A DNA stretch of 64,000 bases from Fennellomyces sp. T-0311 (lineage: Eukaryota > Mucoromycota > Mucoromycetes > Mucorales > Lichtheimiaceae). This document shows positions 19,750 through 31,254 of the stretch, in pieces; the stretch's first letter is position 1, and every line of letters begins with the position of its first letter. The notes under the pieces are model-generated. The model saw nothing but the letters and a program-made list of their open reading frames with translations. It was not told the DNA's origin and made no database searches. Position numbers and translations under genes: made by a program. Where the stretch lies: contig JALLLT010000014.1 in NCBI GenBank assembly GCA_025266875.1, forward strand, positions 1 through 64,000. Direction: 5' to 3'.

Positions 19750-20557
19750 CTATTTCTTTCCGATCTCATTTTCAGGATGCGCGTATGCCTGGGCCACGAA
19801 CTTGTTATGACGTCCAGTGGCGACTTCAAAATAATAAATGTCAAACGATCGAGTCAATCTTCCCCGTAAGCCAAACTTACCTAAGCGTCCATTGGATGTC
19901 AGCTCTACCGAAGTGAATGCCAGAGTTTTGCCAAGCTTATCGCACTTGCAGTCCTACGTAACCGTCATATTGTCAACTCGCTGTCGATCAATATATCCAT
20001 CGAAACTTACGATAGTAACGACTTGACCTTCCTTGGCACCAGAGATATAACTAATGTTGATATCGGTGCTCACGCCAGTAGCATACAATCCTTTGGAAGC
20101 CAAAGCCAATGATCCGCCCACATCAATCTTAACGGCCTCGGTCAGCAACCCAAAAGAAAGCCCTTTATATACCACTTACCACCGTGGCAAGAAGACCACC
20201 GTGAACGGATTGAAGCCGGTTCTATCCGATTTGTTGGAAAACTAACCCTGTTTTATAATTGAGCATACTTACGAGATGTTGTTTCTCGACAGTAAACTCG
20301 GCACGAACGCGACCGTCTTGGCTATCAATAACTCTAAGCTGAGAGGTGTGAGGAGCGCGTGATGGATCCGTTTCTCTATTGTCGTACCCCTGGAAGAACA
20401 AGCTTGTCATAACCGCCTTCGGTTTGGAAACTCTATGAAAATTGTGCAATTCAGAAAAGAATGATCTCTTCGCCACATTCTCGGCGTGGGAGTTGTCAAT
20501 CACCTTGAGAACTTTCTGGACCATGCCAGGGGATCGAAGAACGGTGGTGGGAATCAT
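19750..20557 (-). CDS. HotDog-fold acyl-CoA thioesterase (ACOT13/THEM2-like)
   Basis: It probably hydrolyses acyl-CoA thioesters to free fatty acid and CoA. Five exons (20557-20273, 20221-20180, 20127-20011, 19953-19881, 19823-19750) join to 197 codons with all phases matching. The signature is SVHGGLLATV (HGG of the 4HBT domain), IDVGGSLALASKGLYATGVSTD (the family's V-D-x-x-x-x-x-A strand), INISYISGAKEGQ (helper strand), and a closing KLGKTLAFTSVEL then HNKFVAQAYAHPE. The first 60 residues precede the fold and contain basic/hydrophobic residues that could target mitochondria. The start is the first in-frame ATG. Confidence 0.88.
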
Positions 20558-21130
20558 GATGGTTCGGCGGAATAGAAAATGACGAAGCAACAAGTTGTGT
20601 CAGAACTCGGGTAAGAGATAAAAGTGTGGAGCGGTTAAAGTTTTTCCCTTAGACATCAAATTGCTTTGTCGTGGTGAGAGAGAACGGTCGTTTTGCACTG
20701 GAACTGCGTATACCGTTTGACAGCCTCAAATCACATGGTAACAGCGTAATCTGGCTGTTAAGACCATGCCAAGTTTAATCTTGCAGCAGTTTTTAGCGAA
20801 TTGCTCAGCAATCCATGGTTTAAACGGTCGATTACTGATACAGGTTAATCGGTATATCGCACGAACCAGTTATATAATGCACAGGAGCGTTTGATTACTG
20901 CTTCATGGTGTTGAGTTGGCAGGACGTAATTTCTTTTATCTCAACAGCAATACAAGCAGGTGATATTTATGGATCGTGGTGGCACGTTGGGAACTCGCGG
21001 AAAAATACAATTGTCGATCTAGGCGTTAGCACACACGCACAGATAATATCCCTGAACTGATCCTGTTCCTCCTTGGATATGCTCTATTATACGACCGTGT
21101 AATCTCTCTTTTTTACCCTCGGTCAGAGGT
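20558..21130. other. Intergenic: thioesterase promoter side and NDUFA8 3' side
   Basis: No gene was seen. Both neighbours are on the minus strand, so this holds the thioesterase 5' region and the NDUFA8 3' untranslated region. Confidence 0.6.
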
Positions 21131-21701
21131 TTATTTGAATTGGTTTCTAATGACGGGGTTCTTCTTTTCGTGGACCTGTTCAAAACCTTCAGGTGTACCG
21201 GGAATCTTCTTCTCCAAGCCCTAATCTCCCAAGTCAGACAAAACGCTTGGAACCATTCAGAAACCATACCAATTTTTCAAATACGCAGGTGTTGAAGGTA
21301 CGTTCAGGCTTGCGGCAGGCATACAGTTCTTGGTTGTGGTTTTCCAAGCATTGCCAGTGAGCATCGAACTCCTTACCACAGTTTTCTCGCAGTTTGGTGA
21401 TCCTGGAATCGCGTAAAATTCAGTTATCTAATGTATAACTCCACTGTCGTTCTTACAAGTCAATGGCGCACCGGGTGACCTTGCGACCTTCCTTGAGACA
21501 GTGCTCAGGATTGTTGTTCTCGGCCTTGCAGAGCATAAAATCTTCATTGTAAGCCTTGCAGTATTGACCAATGAAGAATGACGCGCTCTTTAATGGTGCT
21601 GATGTAGCGCCCACTTCGTCCACCTTGGGAACGCTTTCGGGAAGAGGAGTGGGGTCAACGAATTCGTTTTTGGTGAAGCCGGAAGATAGATGAGTCGCCA
21701 T
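21131..21701 (-). CDS. NDUFA8: Mitochondrial complex I accessory subunit NDUFA8 (NUPM/20.8-kDa type)
   Basis: This is an accessory subunit of NADH:ubiquinone oxidoreductase on the intermembrane-space side. Exons 21701-21457, 21402-21270 and 21220-21131 join to 156 codons (155 aa). Four CX9C motifs form a double CHCH domain: C-KAYNEDFML-C, C-LKEGRKVTR-C, C-GKEFDAHWQ-C and C-RKPERTFNT-C. CHCH proteins are imported by the Mia40 disulfide relay and need no cleaved presequence, consistent with the N-terminus. The C-terminus KKIPGTPEGFEQ fits the family, as does the length. It is divergent from the CZIB gene across a 640-bp shared upstream region. Confidence 0.92.
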
Positions 21702-22344
21702 GGCACGCTATATATACACGGTTTCTTTCAGTGAAGAAATAAAGGAAGACAAAAAAAACACAGAAAAATATCGTCCCCAGCAACCAGGGTGCTTCGTGGA
21801 ACCATCTTCTCCAAACCACCGCTTTGACGTTTTTCTTTCCCCTTCCCCCATATCCAGTGCTTACCCTTTTTTAACTGAGTTGGTTTACACAACTGCCTTG
21901 CTATCCTGGAACTTTTTGTTGTGCTTGTGACTTGCTCGTTCGTGTTGCTCTGGGCGCGGAGTTGGGTGCAACCCCTTTGGTGATGTCGTCGTTATGGTGC
22001 TGATTTATGTATTGACAACATAGCAACACATCATTTAAGTGCTACGCCACTTACCATGCTATGGAACTATTATATAGCAGAATCGACACGTAATAAAATC
22101 CGCGAATCAATCACATGCACTATACTATTGATTTGTATTTACAGCCGTCGACGATCAGTATAAAAGCTCCTTTATAACAGAGAAACTGGGCATCACGTAG
22201 TTACCCGTGTATTGATGGCACTGGTGTTGTCTAACATAGATATTTCCAATTACTATTCCCCTCCACTTTTCCATAATCAATTTTGTTATCAAAGGCAAAA
22301 TCAAGCGGAGACCACGCGTAGAGCATTTTCTCAACTTCCCAACC
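21702..22344. promoter_or_regulatory. Shared divergent upstream region of NDUFA8 and the CZIB gene
   Basis: 643 bp lie between the two start codons on opposite strands. The sequence is pyrimidine-rich in places (21820-21860). No defined binding site was identified. Confidence 0.45.
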
Positions 22345-23102
22345 ATGGTGCGTGCATCAAACGAGGACATTGTTCGACAGTGTAATTGACTGTTGATCAG
22401 AAATTAGGATTATACTTGAAAGCCGATCTCGAGAACATCACTAATCTCAAGCCTGTCAATGAATATGAATGGCATTTCAAGGTTTCTAATTACTTTTTTA
22501 CTCAAGTATCCTCGCACGGTTATTTATTCTTTTTCGGTAGATCCAATGCAGTAGTTGCCGTGAAACCGATCAAAACTGGATCTCGTTCAATCCCCATGTA
22601 AGAGCCATGGAAGCTGGTATTAAGAAACACTTCTGACTTTGTATCTAGGATACAGTAGAAATGTCGGGTTCTAGGGGAGAGGCCAATTTGGTTATGCGCT
22701 GCAAGTTTTGCAAACGTGAATCCAGTGCTCGTAAGTTTGGAACGCTAAAAAAGGTAGAATACACCGTTACTAACGAAGCCATCTAATTTAGAATTTGAAC
22801 CTAATGTCCAAGCATACAGTGCTGAAAAGAACGGCAAGTTCCAAAAAATTGCCACGTTTGATTGTCGAGGATTGGAGTTGGTCGATTTTTCACCTAGGGT
22901 ACACCATAGTAACTTTTTACATGTCATAATCAATGCTGACGAGGCGAATAATTAGGATCCTTGGGTTGCTGAAGGCACGGAATCGGGAACCAAGTTTGAG
23001 GATATTGATCTGACGGATGGCGAATGGGTGGAATACGATGAGAAGTCTGGAGAGCCCGTCGGTATTGCGGAAATTGAGGTCGAGTTCAAGAAGGAAAAGT
23101 AA
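22345..23102 (+). CDS. CXXC-motif zinc-binding protein (CZIB/C1orf123, DUF866)
   Basis: Six exons join exactly to 159 codons (158 aa): 22345-22347, 22401-22481, 22541-22597, 22649-22730, 22792-22898 and 22956-23102. The first coding exon is only the ATG, followed by a 53-nt intron (GTGCGT, branch AATTGAC, CAG). The protein reads KLGLYLKADLENITNLKP, the conserved family start. Two CxxC zinc knuckles follow (IQCSSCRE, MRCKFCKRE), then FDCRGLELVDF and a C-terminus rich in acidic residues. The family is a small soluble eukaryotic zinc protein of uncertain function. It is convergent with the Zn2Cys6 regulator; the stops are 48 bp apart, so transcripts probably overlap. Confidence 0.9.
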
Positions 23103-23150
23103 AACAAGCAAACACTTTATGTAAAGTACAGTTTTATCATACAAGATTGT

Positions 23151-25295
23151 TTATGCTATGTCCACTGGACGACTATACGGTGAGGGTGAAGGCGACGGCG
23201 TGCCATGGAAATGCGATTGTATATGTATAAAAGACAGATTGAGAACGTCCGCGATGAAGGCGTAGCCCGGAAGAGGGTACTTCTCGTAAATGTCCGGGTC
23301 ATGGATTTGGCGTGTGGTCATGAGGGATTTGAGTGGTGACAGTGATGGAGGAATTCGGTGGTCCGATGGGAAAAAGGAGTTAACGTCATTGAAGCATTGG
23401 TAGAACAGGTTTTGGATATTCGCCGAAATCGGTCTGCCGCATGATGATACTGCAGATAGCGCGTACATGGAATTGATCAGTACCTCAAACGTCACTAAGA
23501 ATGTCATCAGTAAAGGCTTGCTTTTGAAAGAGAGAAAGGACACTTACTCGGTGGTAGATCAGCATCCATTTTCAGTCTTCGCTTGATAGTGTGGAGTGCG
23601 AGTTCACATGAACGCAAACAAGAACTCAGGGAACGTTCCCGTAACACCATTAATACCTCTCCGTTACTCTCCATGTTTGTTGGTTTCAGTATACATGCAT
23701 GAGTGACCATCGAGATGCAATGCAAGATCGCAAACATCATTAGTTCCATCTTGCAGTTGCTCTGTTCCATTTGCTTGCCAGCATCCTCCGCAAACGGGTC
23801 TTCGCATAGTCGCATATGTGTTGGCACCGTGCACCACCATTCCATAAGCATGTCACTGAACCGCATTATAGAATCAATGCTGAATTCAGCGTCTTGACCA
23901 TTGATCAGCCTTTTGATTTGTATCTTTGCATTCATGTCAGTACACTCTATCCATAACAAAACCTGAAAAAAGGAGACTCACGAAAATGTTGGCCATATAT
24001 GGTGACGAGGTAAAGCGGAGGATGTGATTAAACATTTGGACGTAGCCGTGTGTTGTTTTGTCCTCATCATCCACAGTCGTGATGTGAGTAATTGATGGTA
24101 AATGATCATCGATTGTATCTTCAATCATCATATCAAGAGCGCGCATAAATGATTCCGAAACAAGGTAATGGCGTTCGAATATCACCCGAAAAAGAGGGGC
24201 CATGGTGCCGTCGTTATACGATGATTCGAGTTCTTGGCAAAGCAAATACGCCATTGTGGCTAATCGGCGAGCTTCATGGAACTGCAGCATGACGAACGCG
24301 ACATAATGTTGTATCAAGGAGACTGTTGCCACGATTTCCAATCTTCGCATCGGATCATCAAAGACGTCGACCACCATATCTTTGCATCTGGTGTAGAAGA
24401 ATTCCGCCAATTGACGTTTCTCAACAGCTGTGTAGCCGACTATTCGGCGGGAGCTGCAAACTGTGTTGATGCAGATGGCGAGCGTAACGGGACATGTCAA
24501 TGGATCTTTCAATTGGCGATAGTGTTTGATATATGTTGGAATGTGAAGCAGCGGGAAGCAAGGATTCTGGTGCGAGATATAAAGCGTGACTAGTTGGTCA
24601 ATGATAGCATTGTGGTCGAAGAGTACTGGAAGGCAATGGATGGACAATGGCACGAGGGGTCGTTGCATAATTTTACGTGACATGAGCCGGAGAGCGCGCA
24701 TAATGATGCTCACCGAAGAGCTTTCAAAATGGACCGATTCATTTTGGAAGAAACTGTTAAAGGGTGACAGGTACCGCAGGGACGCCTGAGTGTATGTCAG
24801 TAACTCGTCTATACTGTTGATGCCCGTTTCGAGCCGCAAGACACCATCGACAACGGAAAGTTTCCATTCGGGCTGCTCCAGCATGTTTTCGTGCAATTCT
24901 TCTTTAATTGTCGATACTGTCAGGTCTGAAACGCTGAAGGTGTCGGGTGGTGGAGTTGCCATGGTACCCGATGCTGTTGTTTGCTGAATGTATAACTCGA
25001 GCTCGCGCATTTCGTTTTCCAGTTTTGATATCTGGCCAAGCCAGTATTGCACTTCTTTGTTGCCATCCTCTGCGGGTAATTCGTCGTCTTCGCTGCCGGG
25101 ATCTTCGAATGGCGCACAGTCAAGACCCAACCTTGTGCACCGTGTGCAGATGTTGGAATCTTTGATCCACACGCACTTTCTCCTTCGCTTTTTACAGTCT
25201 AAAGGCCATTTAGGAATCACGTTTGTTTAATTAAGCAAAGATAAACTTTAGCCAGAGTACACCTGCCTACCTCGGCAAGGATTGTTACGTGGCAT
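23151..25295 (-). CDS. Zn(2)-Cys(6) fungal transcription factor
   Basis: Four exons (25295-25271, 25198-23982, 23923-23548, 23494-23151) give 653 aa. The zinc cluster is perfect: Cys7, 10, 17, 26, 29 and 36 (C-x2-C-x6-C-x8-C-x2-C-x6-C), with a basic KKRRRK between. The first exon encodes only eight residues plus one base and carries Cys7. A coiled-coil dimerisation helix follows (about 58-80, SKLENEMRELELYIQQ). The middle-homology region spans roughly 180-520 (HQNPCFPLLHIPTYIKHY, AICINTVCSSRRIVGY). The third intron site GTGAGT to AAAG (58 nt, branch CTGAC) was chosen because it restores the frame. It probably binds CGG-type half sites in the nucleus; targets are unknown. Confidence 0.87.
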
Positions 25296-25656
25296 ATTGC
25301 AAAGACGCAAATTTTCTAAATTCTGTTTTGCCTTTTTGAAATCAAAGATGATGAAAAAAAAAATAAAACGCTTTATAGGACGAAGCATCAAGCTTTCGGC
25401 GCTTCATCGACTTTTTTTCCTTGTGGACCCATCGATTCACTTTATGGCACTTTTCGTTGGTTTACCCCACGATGGAACCCTATAATAGGGTCGGCAACAC
25501 TTTAACCGAATATCTCGTGTTACAGTAATCTGTTTTCAACCCGATGCCTAGCATAGAAACCGGGTTTATTTGACTCATTCTGGTATCGGAGCAACAAAAA
25601 AATATAGATGTATCTACAGAGGGAACAATTTGGAGGAAACAGAAAGGAAGAGGAAT
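25296..25656. other. Upstream of the Zn2Cys6 regulator and 3' of PEX14
   Basis: No gene was found. An A-rich run lies near 25355. Confidence 0.55.
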
Positions 25657-26757
25657 CTAAGCTTGTTTATCTTGAGCAGCCTCTGGAGCAGGTTCGGCCG
25701 ACGAAGAGGATGAAGCAGGTGCATCAGCCGATTTGCTGGCGGCCATTTGCCAAGCCGGGATGCCGGCACTCTTGCTAGTGGAACCATTCAGTGCAGCAGA
25801 TAACCGTGGGGATAAGCCGTTTTCAACCGAGGTATTAGTGCCTGATGCCTGCTCAGGAGTGGCTGGTCGTCGACTGACAATAAGTGATTTGAGTGACTTT
25901 AGCTCGTTCTGCAAATCATCCAATACGGCATTTTGTGCTTCCTTGTTGCGATCCATCATCTAGAAATTCCCCAAATTTAGTCTTAAATCATCCACATATA
26001 GTTCAATTCCTATTTACCTTGGGCACCAGTTCCTTTAAGGCCTCAACGTCTCCCTTGACATTATTAAATTCCTCCTTTCGGGCTTCATCACCCTTTTTCA
26101 GATCTTCAAGCACCGCCTCGAGACTATTGAGCGAATCATTCACCTTGTCGGACTGCGCAGACACCGAGGTCAATGCTTCTTCGGTTTGATCCTTGATCTC
26201 CTTGAGTGAGTCTTCCACTAATCCAATATCTTTATCAGCCTATTGCTTCTTGCATCCGTCGGTCCAGACTTACCGGCTTGGAATTGTGCTTCCAGTGCCT
26301 CCTTGTCCTTTTCCAATTGATCTTGAGAAGGAACCTTGAACCATGGACCAAACACTCGCTATATGGAAAAAAAATTAACGTCTATTTTTTTTTTACATAG
26401 GGCTACTTTTACCTTTGCCAACGTCCACAGACCATAGGTTGCACCACCGGCTAAAACAGCGGCAATAAAGACATCACGCCAGTCATATGAAGGACGAGCC
26501 GGTACTGGTGGGGCAGCCATTGGTTGTACCGCACCAGCAGGAGCATATTGCGCTACTGCACCGGACTGAGGAGCAGCCGGTGGGGCAACTGCAGTTGATG
26601 TGGGAGTCTTGCCATTCGCCCGAGACATTGCTTCCTCAATCTCCTCAGCTGTCATGCCCTTTGACTCCAAGAAGGAGACCTTCTTTGTCAATGCTGCTGA
26701 CTGAACCTTGGGATCGGTAAGGAAGGATACTGCTGATTGGATAAGATCTTCTCTCAT
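25657..26757 (-). CDS. PEX14: Peroxisomal docking protein PEX14
   Basis: PEX14 forms the peroxisomal import pore with PEX5 and PEX13. Four exons (26757-26413, 26358-26274, 26217-26018, 25959-25657) join to 311 codons. The N-terminus has the conserved PEX5-binding helix bundle (MREDLIQSAVSFLTDP, LTKKVSFLESKGMTAEEIEEA). A Pro/Ala-rich linker follows. One membrane segment (VFIAAVLAGGATYGLWTLAK, about residues 93-112) comes next, then FGPWFKVPSQDQLEKDKEAL. A long coiled coil (about 145-230) and a disordered Ser/Ala tail close the protein. The ATG at 26757 matches the usual family start; the frame is open upstream but has no ATG. Confidence 0.93.
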
Positions 26758-27974
26758 TGAAGCAAAAGAACTTGGAAAAGCTGCTGACACATGAAATCTA
26801 CTAATTATGATCAATCGGACTTTTGTTTATTCGTGGGGAACTGTATGACAAATGTGAAAACTCTTGATTAAAAAGTGCCTTCTGTGTGGGCCAGTATGGT
26901 AACTGTTGTCATGGTAATAATTTACATTGAAATATGTGACCCATAGATCTGTTTTTCATGTAGGCTGCGCGTAAAAGTACAGTCTCTCTTTAAGGTTGAG
27001 CTATACTCAAGATTATTCGCTCACCAAAGATCGTTGCTTTTTGTGAAACGCAGTAGGTCTGTGTGCTGAAAAGGTGACGCCATCATTGAATGCTACTTTT
27101 TTCTATATATTTTGGAGCATTGCCTTGAAAGCGTATAAATATCTATCTACAGGTGCCAACGCCGTCTGAAAATTATCCACGCTTCAACATAATACAATAA
27201 TCGGAAAACTGCAGCCAGCTATATGTCTAACGTATGTCTGATTACTGGTAGTACTTAAATGCCGCGCGTAGGACACTGAATAGATAGAATCTTATGAGGA
27301 AGGGCGGATCCGCAGATGGCCAACGAGAAAACTCGATCTCTTCTGCCTATCGTCGCTACTTATGATACTCAAGAAAGCTAAAAAGAAAAGGTATAAAGTC
27401 CAAGTAGTATTAGTGACAATGGAATATACATCAAACAGTATGCTTGTTATGTGCACAATATAATAACTTTTGCGAAAAAAACGAATACGTAGTAATGTTA
27501 GCCGCCCTGCATTGCTGTGCATGGTTTCAAATTGTCAGGGTTTGAATGTTTGCAGTAATCCAGACTGCGTAAATATACTTGACCAGTGCGTAATTAATTC
27601 TAAATTTAACAATATGCATTGAATGTACAGCAGCAGACATCACCGAATGAGTAAACTACTTTACAAAATGTTCACGATCCATAAATGATTTTATGTATGG
27701 TGCCGCTTCCTTTGGGCGCCAGTCATGATAATCATATATGACATGAAAAAAAGTAAAACTGCAAATTATCTTATGACAACTGGTAGCTCTGTATTTGCAA
27801 TCAAAGCAGTAATGCAGAAGCAGGTGCTCGACAAGCCGGAAGATCGATCACAATGGTAACCATCGTGGGGATTTAGTCGGGCAATTATATTATCCCGGTG
27901 ACACAAGTTGCGTTAGATTCCAGCAACTGACGACGTGTGTGTTTTCGCTTCTCAAACATTTCAAACATTAAACA
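26758..27974. promoter_or_regulatory. Divergent intergenic region between PEX14 and the SDR gene
   Basis: 1.2 kb of AT-rich DNA contains no gene I can support and no inverted-repeat element. It must hold both promoters. Confidence 0.45.
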
Positions 27975-28969
27975 ATGGGTCGTCTCGAAGGAAAGAACGT
28001 GTTAATGTAAGTTCCAACCCTAAGTAATTCAATAGACGAAGGTGTCCTAATTACCGATCCAAGTACTGGTGCATCGGCCGGCATTGGTGAAGCAACTGCA
28101 CGCGAGTTCGCCAAAGAGGGTTCGAACCTGGTACGGACACTCTTATTTTTTGAAAGCGATAAAATTACTCACATCAGGTGAGTAGATCCTGGCTGCTAGA
28201 CGTGTTGAGCGTCTCCAAGGCCTCAAGCAAGAGCTCGAAAAAACCTATCCATCGATCACTGTCATTGCTGTCCAACTTGACGTTCGCGACAAGAAGGAGA
28301 TCGATAGCGTCGTAGCCCAAGTTCCGCCTGTCGATGTCCTTGTTAACAATGCAGGCATGGTGCTGGGTTTGGATCCGCTCGAAAAGGTCGATGAGGCCGA
28401 GTTTGATCAGATGTTTGCTACAAACGTCAAGGGATTGGTTTTCCTTACCCAAGCTGTGATCCCAAGCATGAGAGCGCGTCAGACTGGTCATATAATTAAT
28501 CTTGGATCAATTGCTGGCAAGCAAGCTTATCCCAATGGTAGCATTTACTGCGGTAGGGAAAAGCATTGTCATTGTAAGTTCCAGAAATAATTCAATGCTG
28601 TTGTCTTTTAGCTACCAAGCATGCTGTCGAGGCCATCACAACATCCTTGCGTCACGAATTGGTTGATACTCCTATCCGTGTCTCTGCAATTTGCCCAGGT
28701 CTCGTGAATACCGAATTCTCGACCATTCGTTTCCGAGGTGATAAGGAGAAAGCTGATAATGTTTATGCTGGCTTGCAGCCATTGGTAGGCCAGGATATTG
28801 GTAAGGATACTACCGTGGTTGCGAAGAAAAGAAGCAAGGCGCTGACTGGAATATGGTAGCCGAACTCATTGTGTTTACTGCTGGACGACCTCCTCATGTG
28901 AATATTGCCGATATGCTGGTGTTCCCAACGGCTCAAGCAGATGCTCGCAATATCCACCGTTCCACATAA
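27975..28969 (+). CDS. Short-chain dehydrogenase (YdfG/YMR226C-like NADP-dependent 3-hydroxy acid dehydrogenase)
   Basis: It probably oxidises a 3-hydroxy acid or similar alcohol with NADP. Five exons (27975-28006, 28064-28130, 28186-28552, 28612-28800, 28860-28969) give 254 aa. Classical SDR motifs are present in order: TGASAGIGEA for the nucleotide, then LDVRD, NNAG, INLGSIAG with the catalytic Ser, and Y-C-A-T-K spanning an intron (Tyr and Lys of Y-x3-K), followed by HAVEAITTSLRHEL and ICPGLVNTEF. The protein ends normally and has no targeting signal, so it is likely cytosolic. The substrate class is inferred from overall resemblance only. Confidence 0.88.
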
Positions 28970-29183
28970 ACACTTTGCTCCCGGACGAGGATTTCATTGC
29001 GGAATCTAGGGACGATAGCGGCTTAGATCGGTTAAAAGAGATGTCTTCAATATCTGACTGCAAACGTTGATCTTTACGGAATTGGCCAAGCTGGCATGAA
29101 AAGATATGAATATATTATATAATGAAAACTCTACGATTGGAGGATGATTGCAAACGGTTGTGTAAATAGAAAGGAGTGGTCAT

Positions 29184-31254
29184 TTAAACTTTGTACAACA
29201 AGTCGATAAAGCCAGCAGCAACATCTTCGACGATCGTCTTATCAGGTATACTTGCAGCTGTACCATAGATGCCAGCAGTGCTGCCTTTGGCCTTGGAAGG
29301 ATCGGCCACCAATTCGGCTACCACTTCCTTCAGGTCCTGTGCGAACTGTTCGGCGCTTTGAGCCCAGGGCAATGTGACGGAAATATGGAGAGCAGCAGGG
29401 TTTTGCAACGGGCTAAGGTTCCATCCACGCTCGCTAAGCATATCACCCACATCATAGATATTAAGTGGCTCCAAAGCACCAAAGGCAATCACCGAAGCGA
29501 CGGGAGTGCCTTTAACGTCTAATTGAGGGATCGAACGAATGCTGTAACCAAATCGATCAATACCCAAGTTTCCGTCTCTACTCCAAACCACAAAACTTAC
29601 GCATTTTCAATGAGCTGACGCGCGCCTACGATTTGCTTGCACGAATCAATATAGCCATCTTCACCCATCTTGACTAAAGCCGCCCAACAGCCAGCGATCA
29701 GAGCGCCGGGTCTGCAAAAATGGAAATATTGCCCATAAATTACATCATTCAGAATACTTTTTTCCCAGAGATAATTTACCTCGAGCCAGCAATGCTTGGA
29801 GAGGCGTAGATGCCGCCGGTCCAGTCGGAGCACAAAAAGTACTGGTACTTGCGGATCGTCTTGTTGCGATACATCACAATGGATGAGCCCTTGGGTGCAA
29901 AACCATACTGCAAAACCACAGTGTCAGCTGATCAATCATTGTTGCTTGGTGTGTGCGCTGTTACCTTATGTGTGTCACATGAAATTGAGGTGACACCGTC
30001 AACTCTAAAGTCAAATGGTACGGTCGGGAAACCGGCCTTTTCAAGGAATGGCATAATGAAACTTCCAAGGCAACAGTCGACATGGAGACCAATGTTGTGT
30101 TTCTTTGCCAGTTTGCCCAGCGACACGATATCGTCGGCGGTGCCATGGGGGAAGTTGATCGCCGAGCCTGCAATCTAATAAAAGGAGAATTAGGTTAGAA
30201 CACGCCACAAACACGAGAGAACAATGGGACTTGCCAAAATGGTATTGCTCGTGATAGCTCTGGCCATCTTTTTCAGATTCACTTGGCATGTTACTGGGTC
30301 GACAGGAATCAGAATCAGCTTGATGTTGAAGTATCCGGAGGCCTTCATGAAAGCAGCATGGATAGTTTCTGGCACCACCCTACATAATGTGGATCAACAT
30401 GCATGCTCCCCTGCGTTAATCACTACTTACATTTCTGGATACTGGATGCCCTTCAAATCCTTGTACATATCGCGGTACGCCTTGCATGCCATAATGATAC
30501 TTTCAGTACCACCGCTAGTCATTGTGCCACATCCGTCGGCTGGAGCATTGTACATGCTCAATACCATAGCAACCGATTCGGCCTCCATGCGACGCACACC
30601 TGGGAAGGCTTCAGGATGCAATGGGTTAGAGACGGCGTACATGCGGTAGGCTTCGGCCAACAGGTTTGTCAAGTCCTGACCACCGTGATAGACGGTGCCA
30701 GACACCTTGCCGCCTTCCCAATCCAAGGCGCGCATATCCTGGAAGCTAAAGAAATAAAAAAGAATATCAGCGCGTGAGTGGGACAGGCCATGATTGCGCT
30801 AACCCGTTGAGATGCTCCATCACTTTATCTGCCGAGAAACCATGTTTTGGGAGTGTCACGTTCTGTACCACATTGGTGCCTTCGCGGGACATGATGGAAT
30901 GCTCCATATCTTTCAGTGTTTTACCGAGTTCGGCGTCAATTTTGGCTTGTACGGACGGAAGTCGTCGCAATTGCTTGAAAACGACCTGTTTGATTGTTTG
31001 TTAATCAATAAATCACCCATGGTTTCCAAAACCGAGTCTCGACATACCCGCTTGACATAGAGCTGCAAGTCCTGGATAGCGCGCAGAGGCCCTCCAACGA
31101 GGAACTTGCGGTACAGAAACGACCAGTAATTCAGCAGGACGAGAATGAAGACAATGTTCTTGACAATGGTGATACGCTTTCCGTCCAGAGCGGTGTTGAC
31201 GAACTGCAGCACTTGGCCAAGCGTCGCCGCGGGCTTGGAGAGTTGGTGTGCCAT
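29184..31254 (-). CDS. Sphingosine-1-phosphate lyase (dihydrosphingosine-phosphate lyase)
   Basis: This PLP enzyme of the ER membrane cleaves phosphorylated long-chain bases to a fatty aldehyde and phosphoethanolamine, the exit from sphingolipid metabolism. Eight exons (31254-31048, 30985-30804, 30745-30431, 30379-30235, 30174-29965, 29907-29780, 29711-29601, 29541-29184) give 551 aa with every phase matching. An N-terminal membrane anchor lies at about 30-50 ([18 protein letters not shown]). Then come [74 protein letters not shown] and the PLP lysine in SCDTHKYGFAPKG. The fourth intron starts with GC (GCAAGT), a non-canonical but accepted GC-AG type. Confidence 0.93.

Noticed and set aside
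23960..23982. A 19-nt intron (GTGAGT to TTTTCAG) in the Zn2Cys6 gene
   Set aside because: It restores the frame but lacks room for a branch point. A 58-nt intron from the same donor to AAAG at 23924 also restores the frame and has a CTGAC branch site.
28110..28130. GGTTCGAACCTGG resembling a tRNA B box
   Set aside because: It lies inside the SDR coding exon, and no A box or acceptor stem surrounds it.
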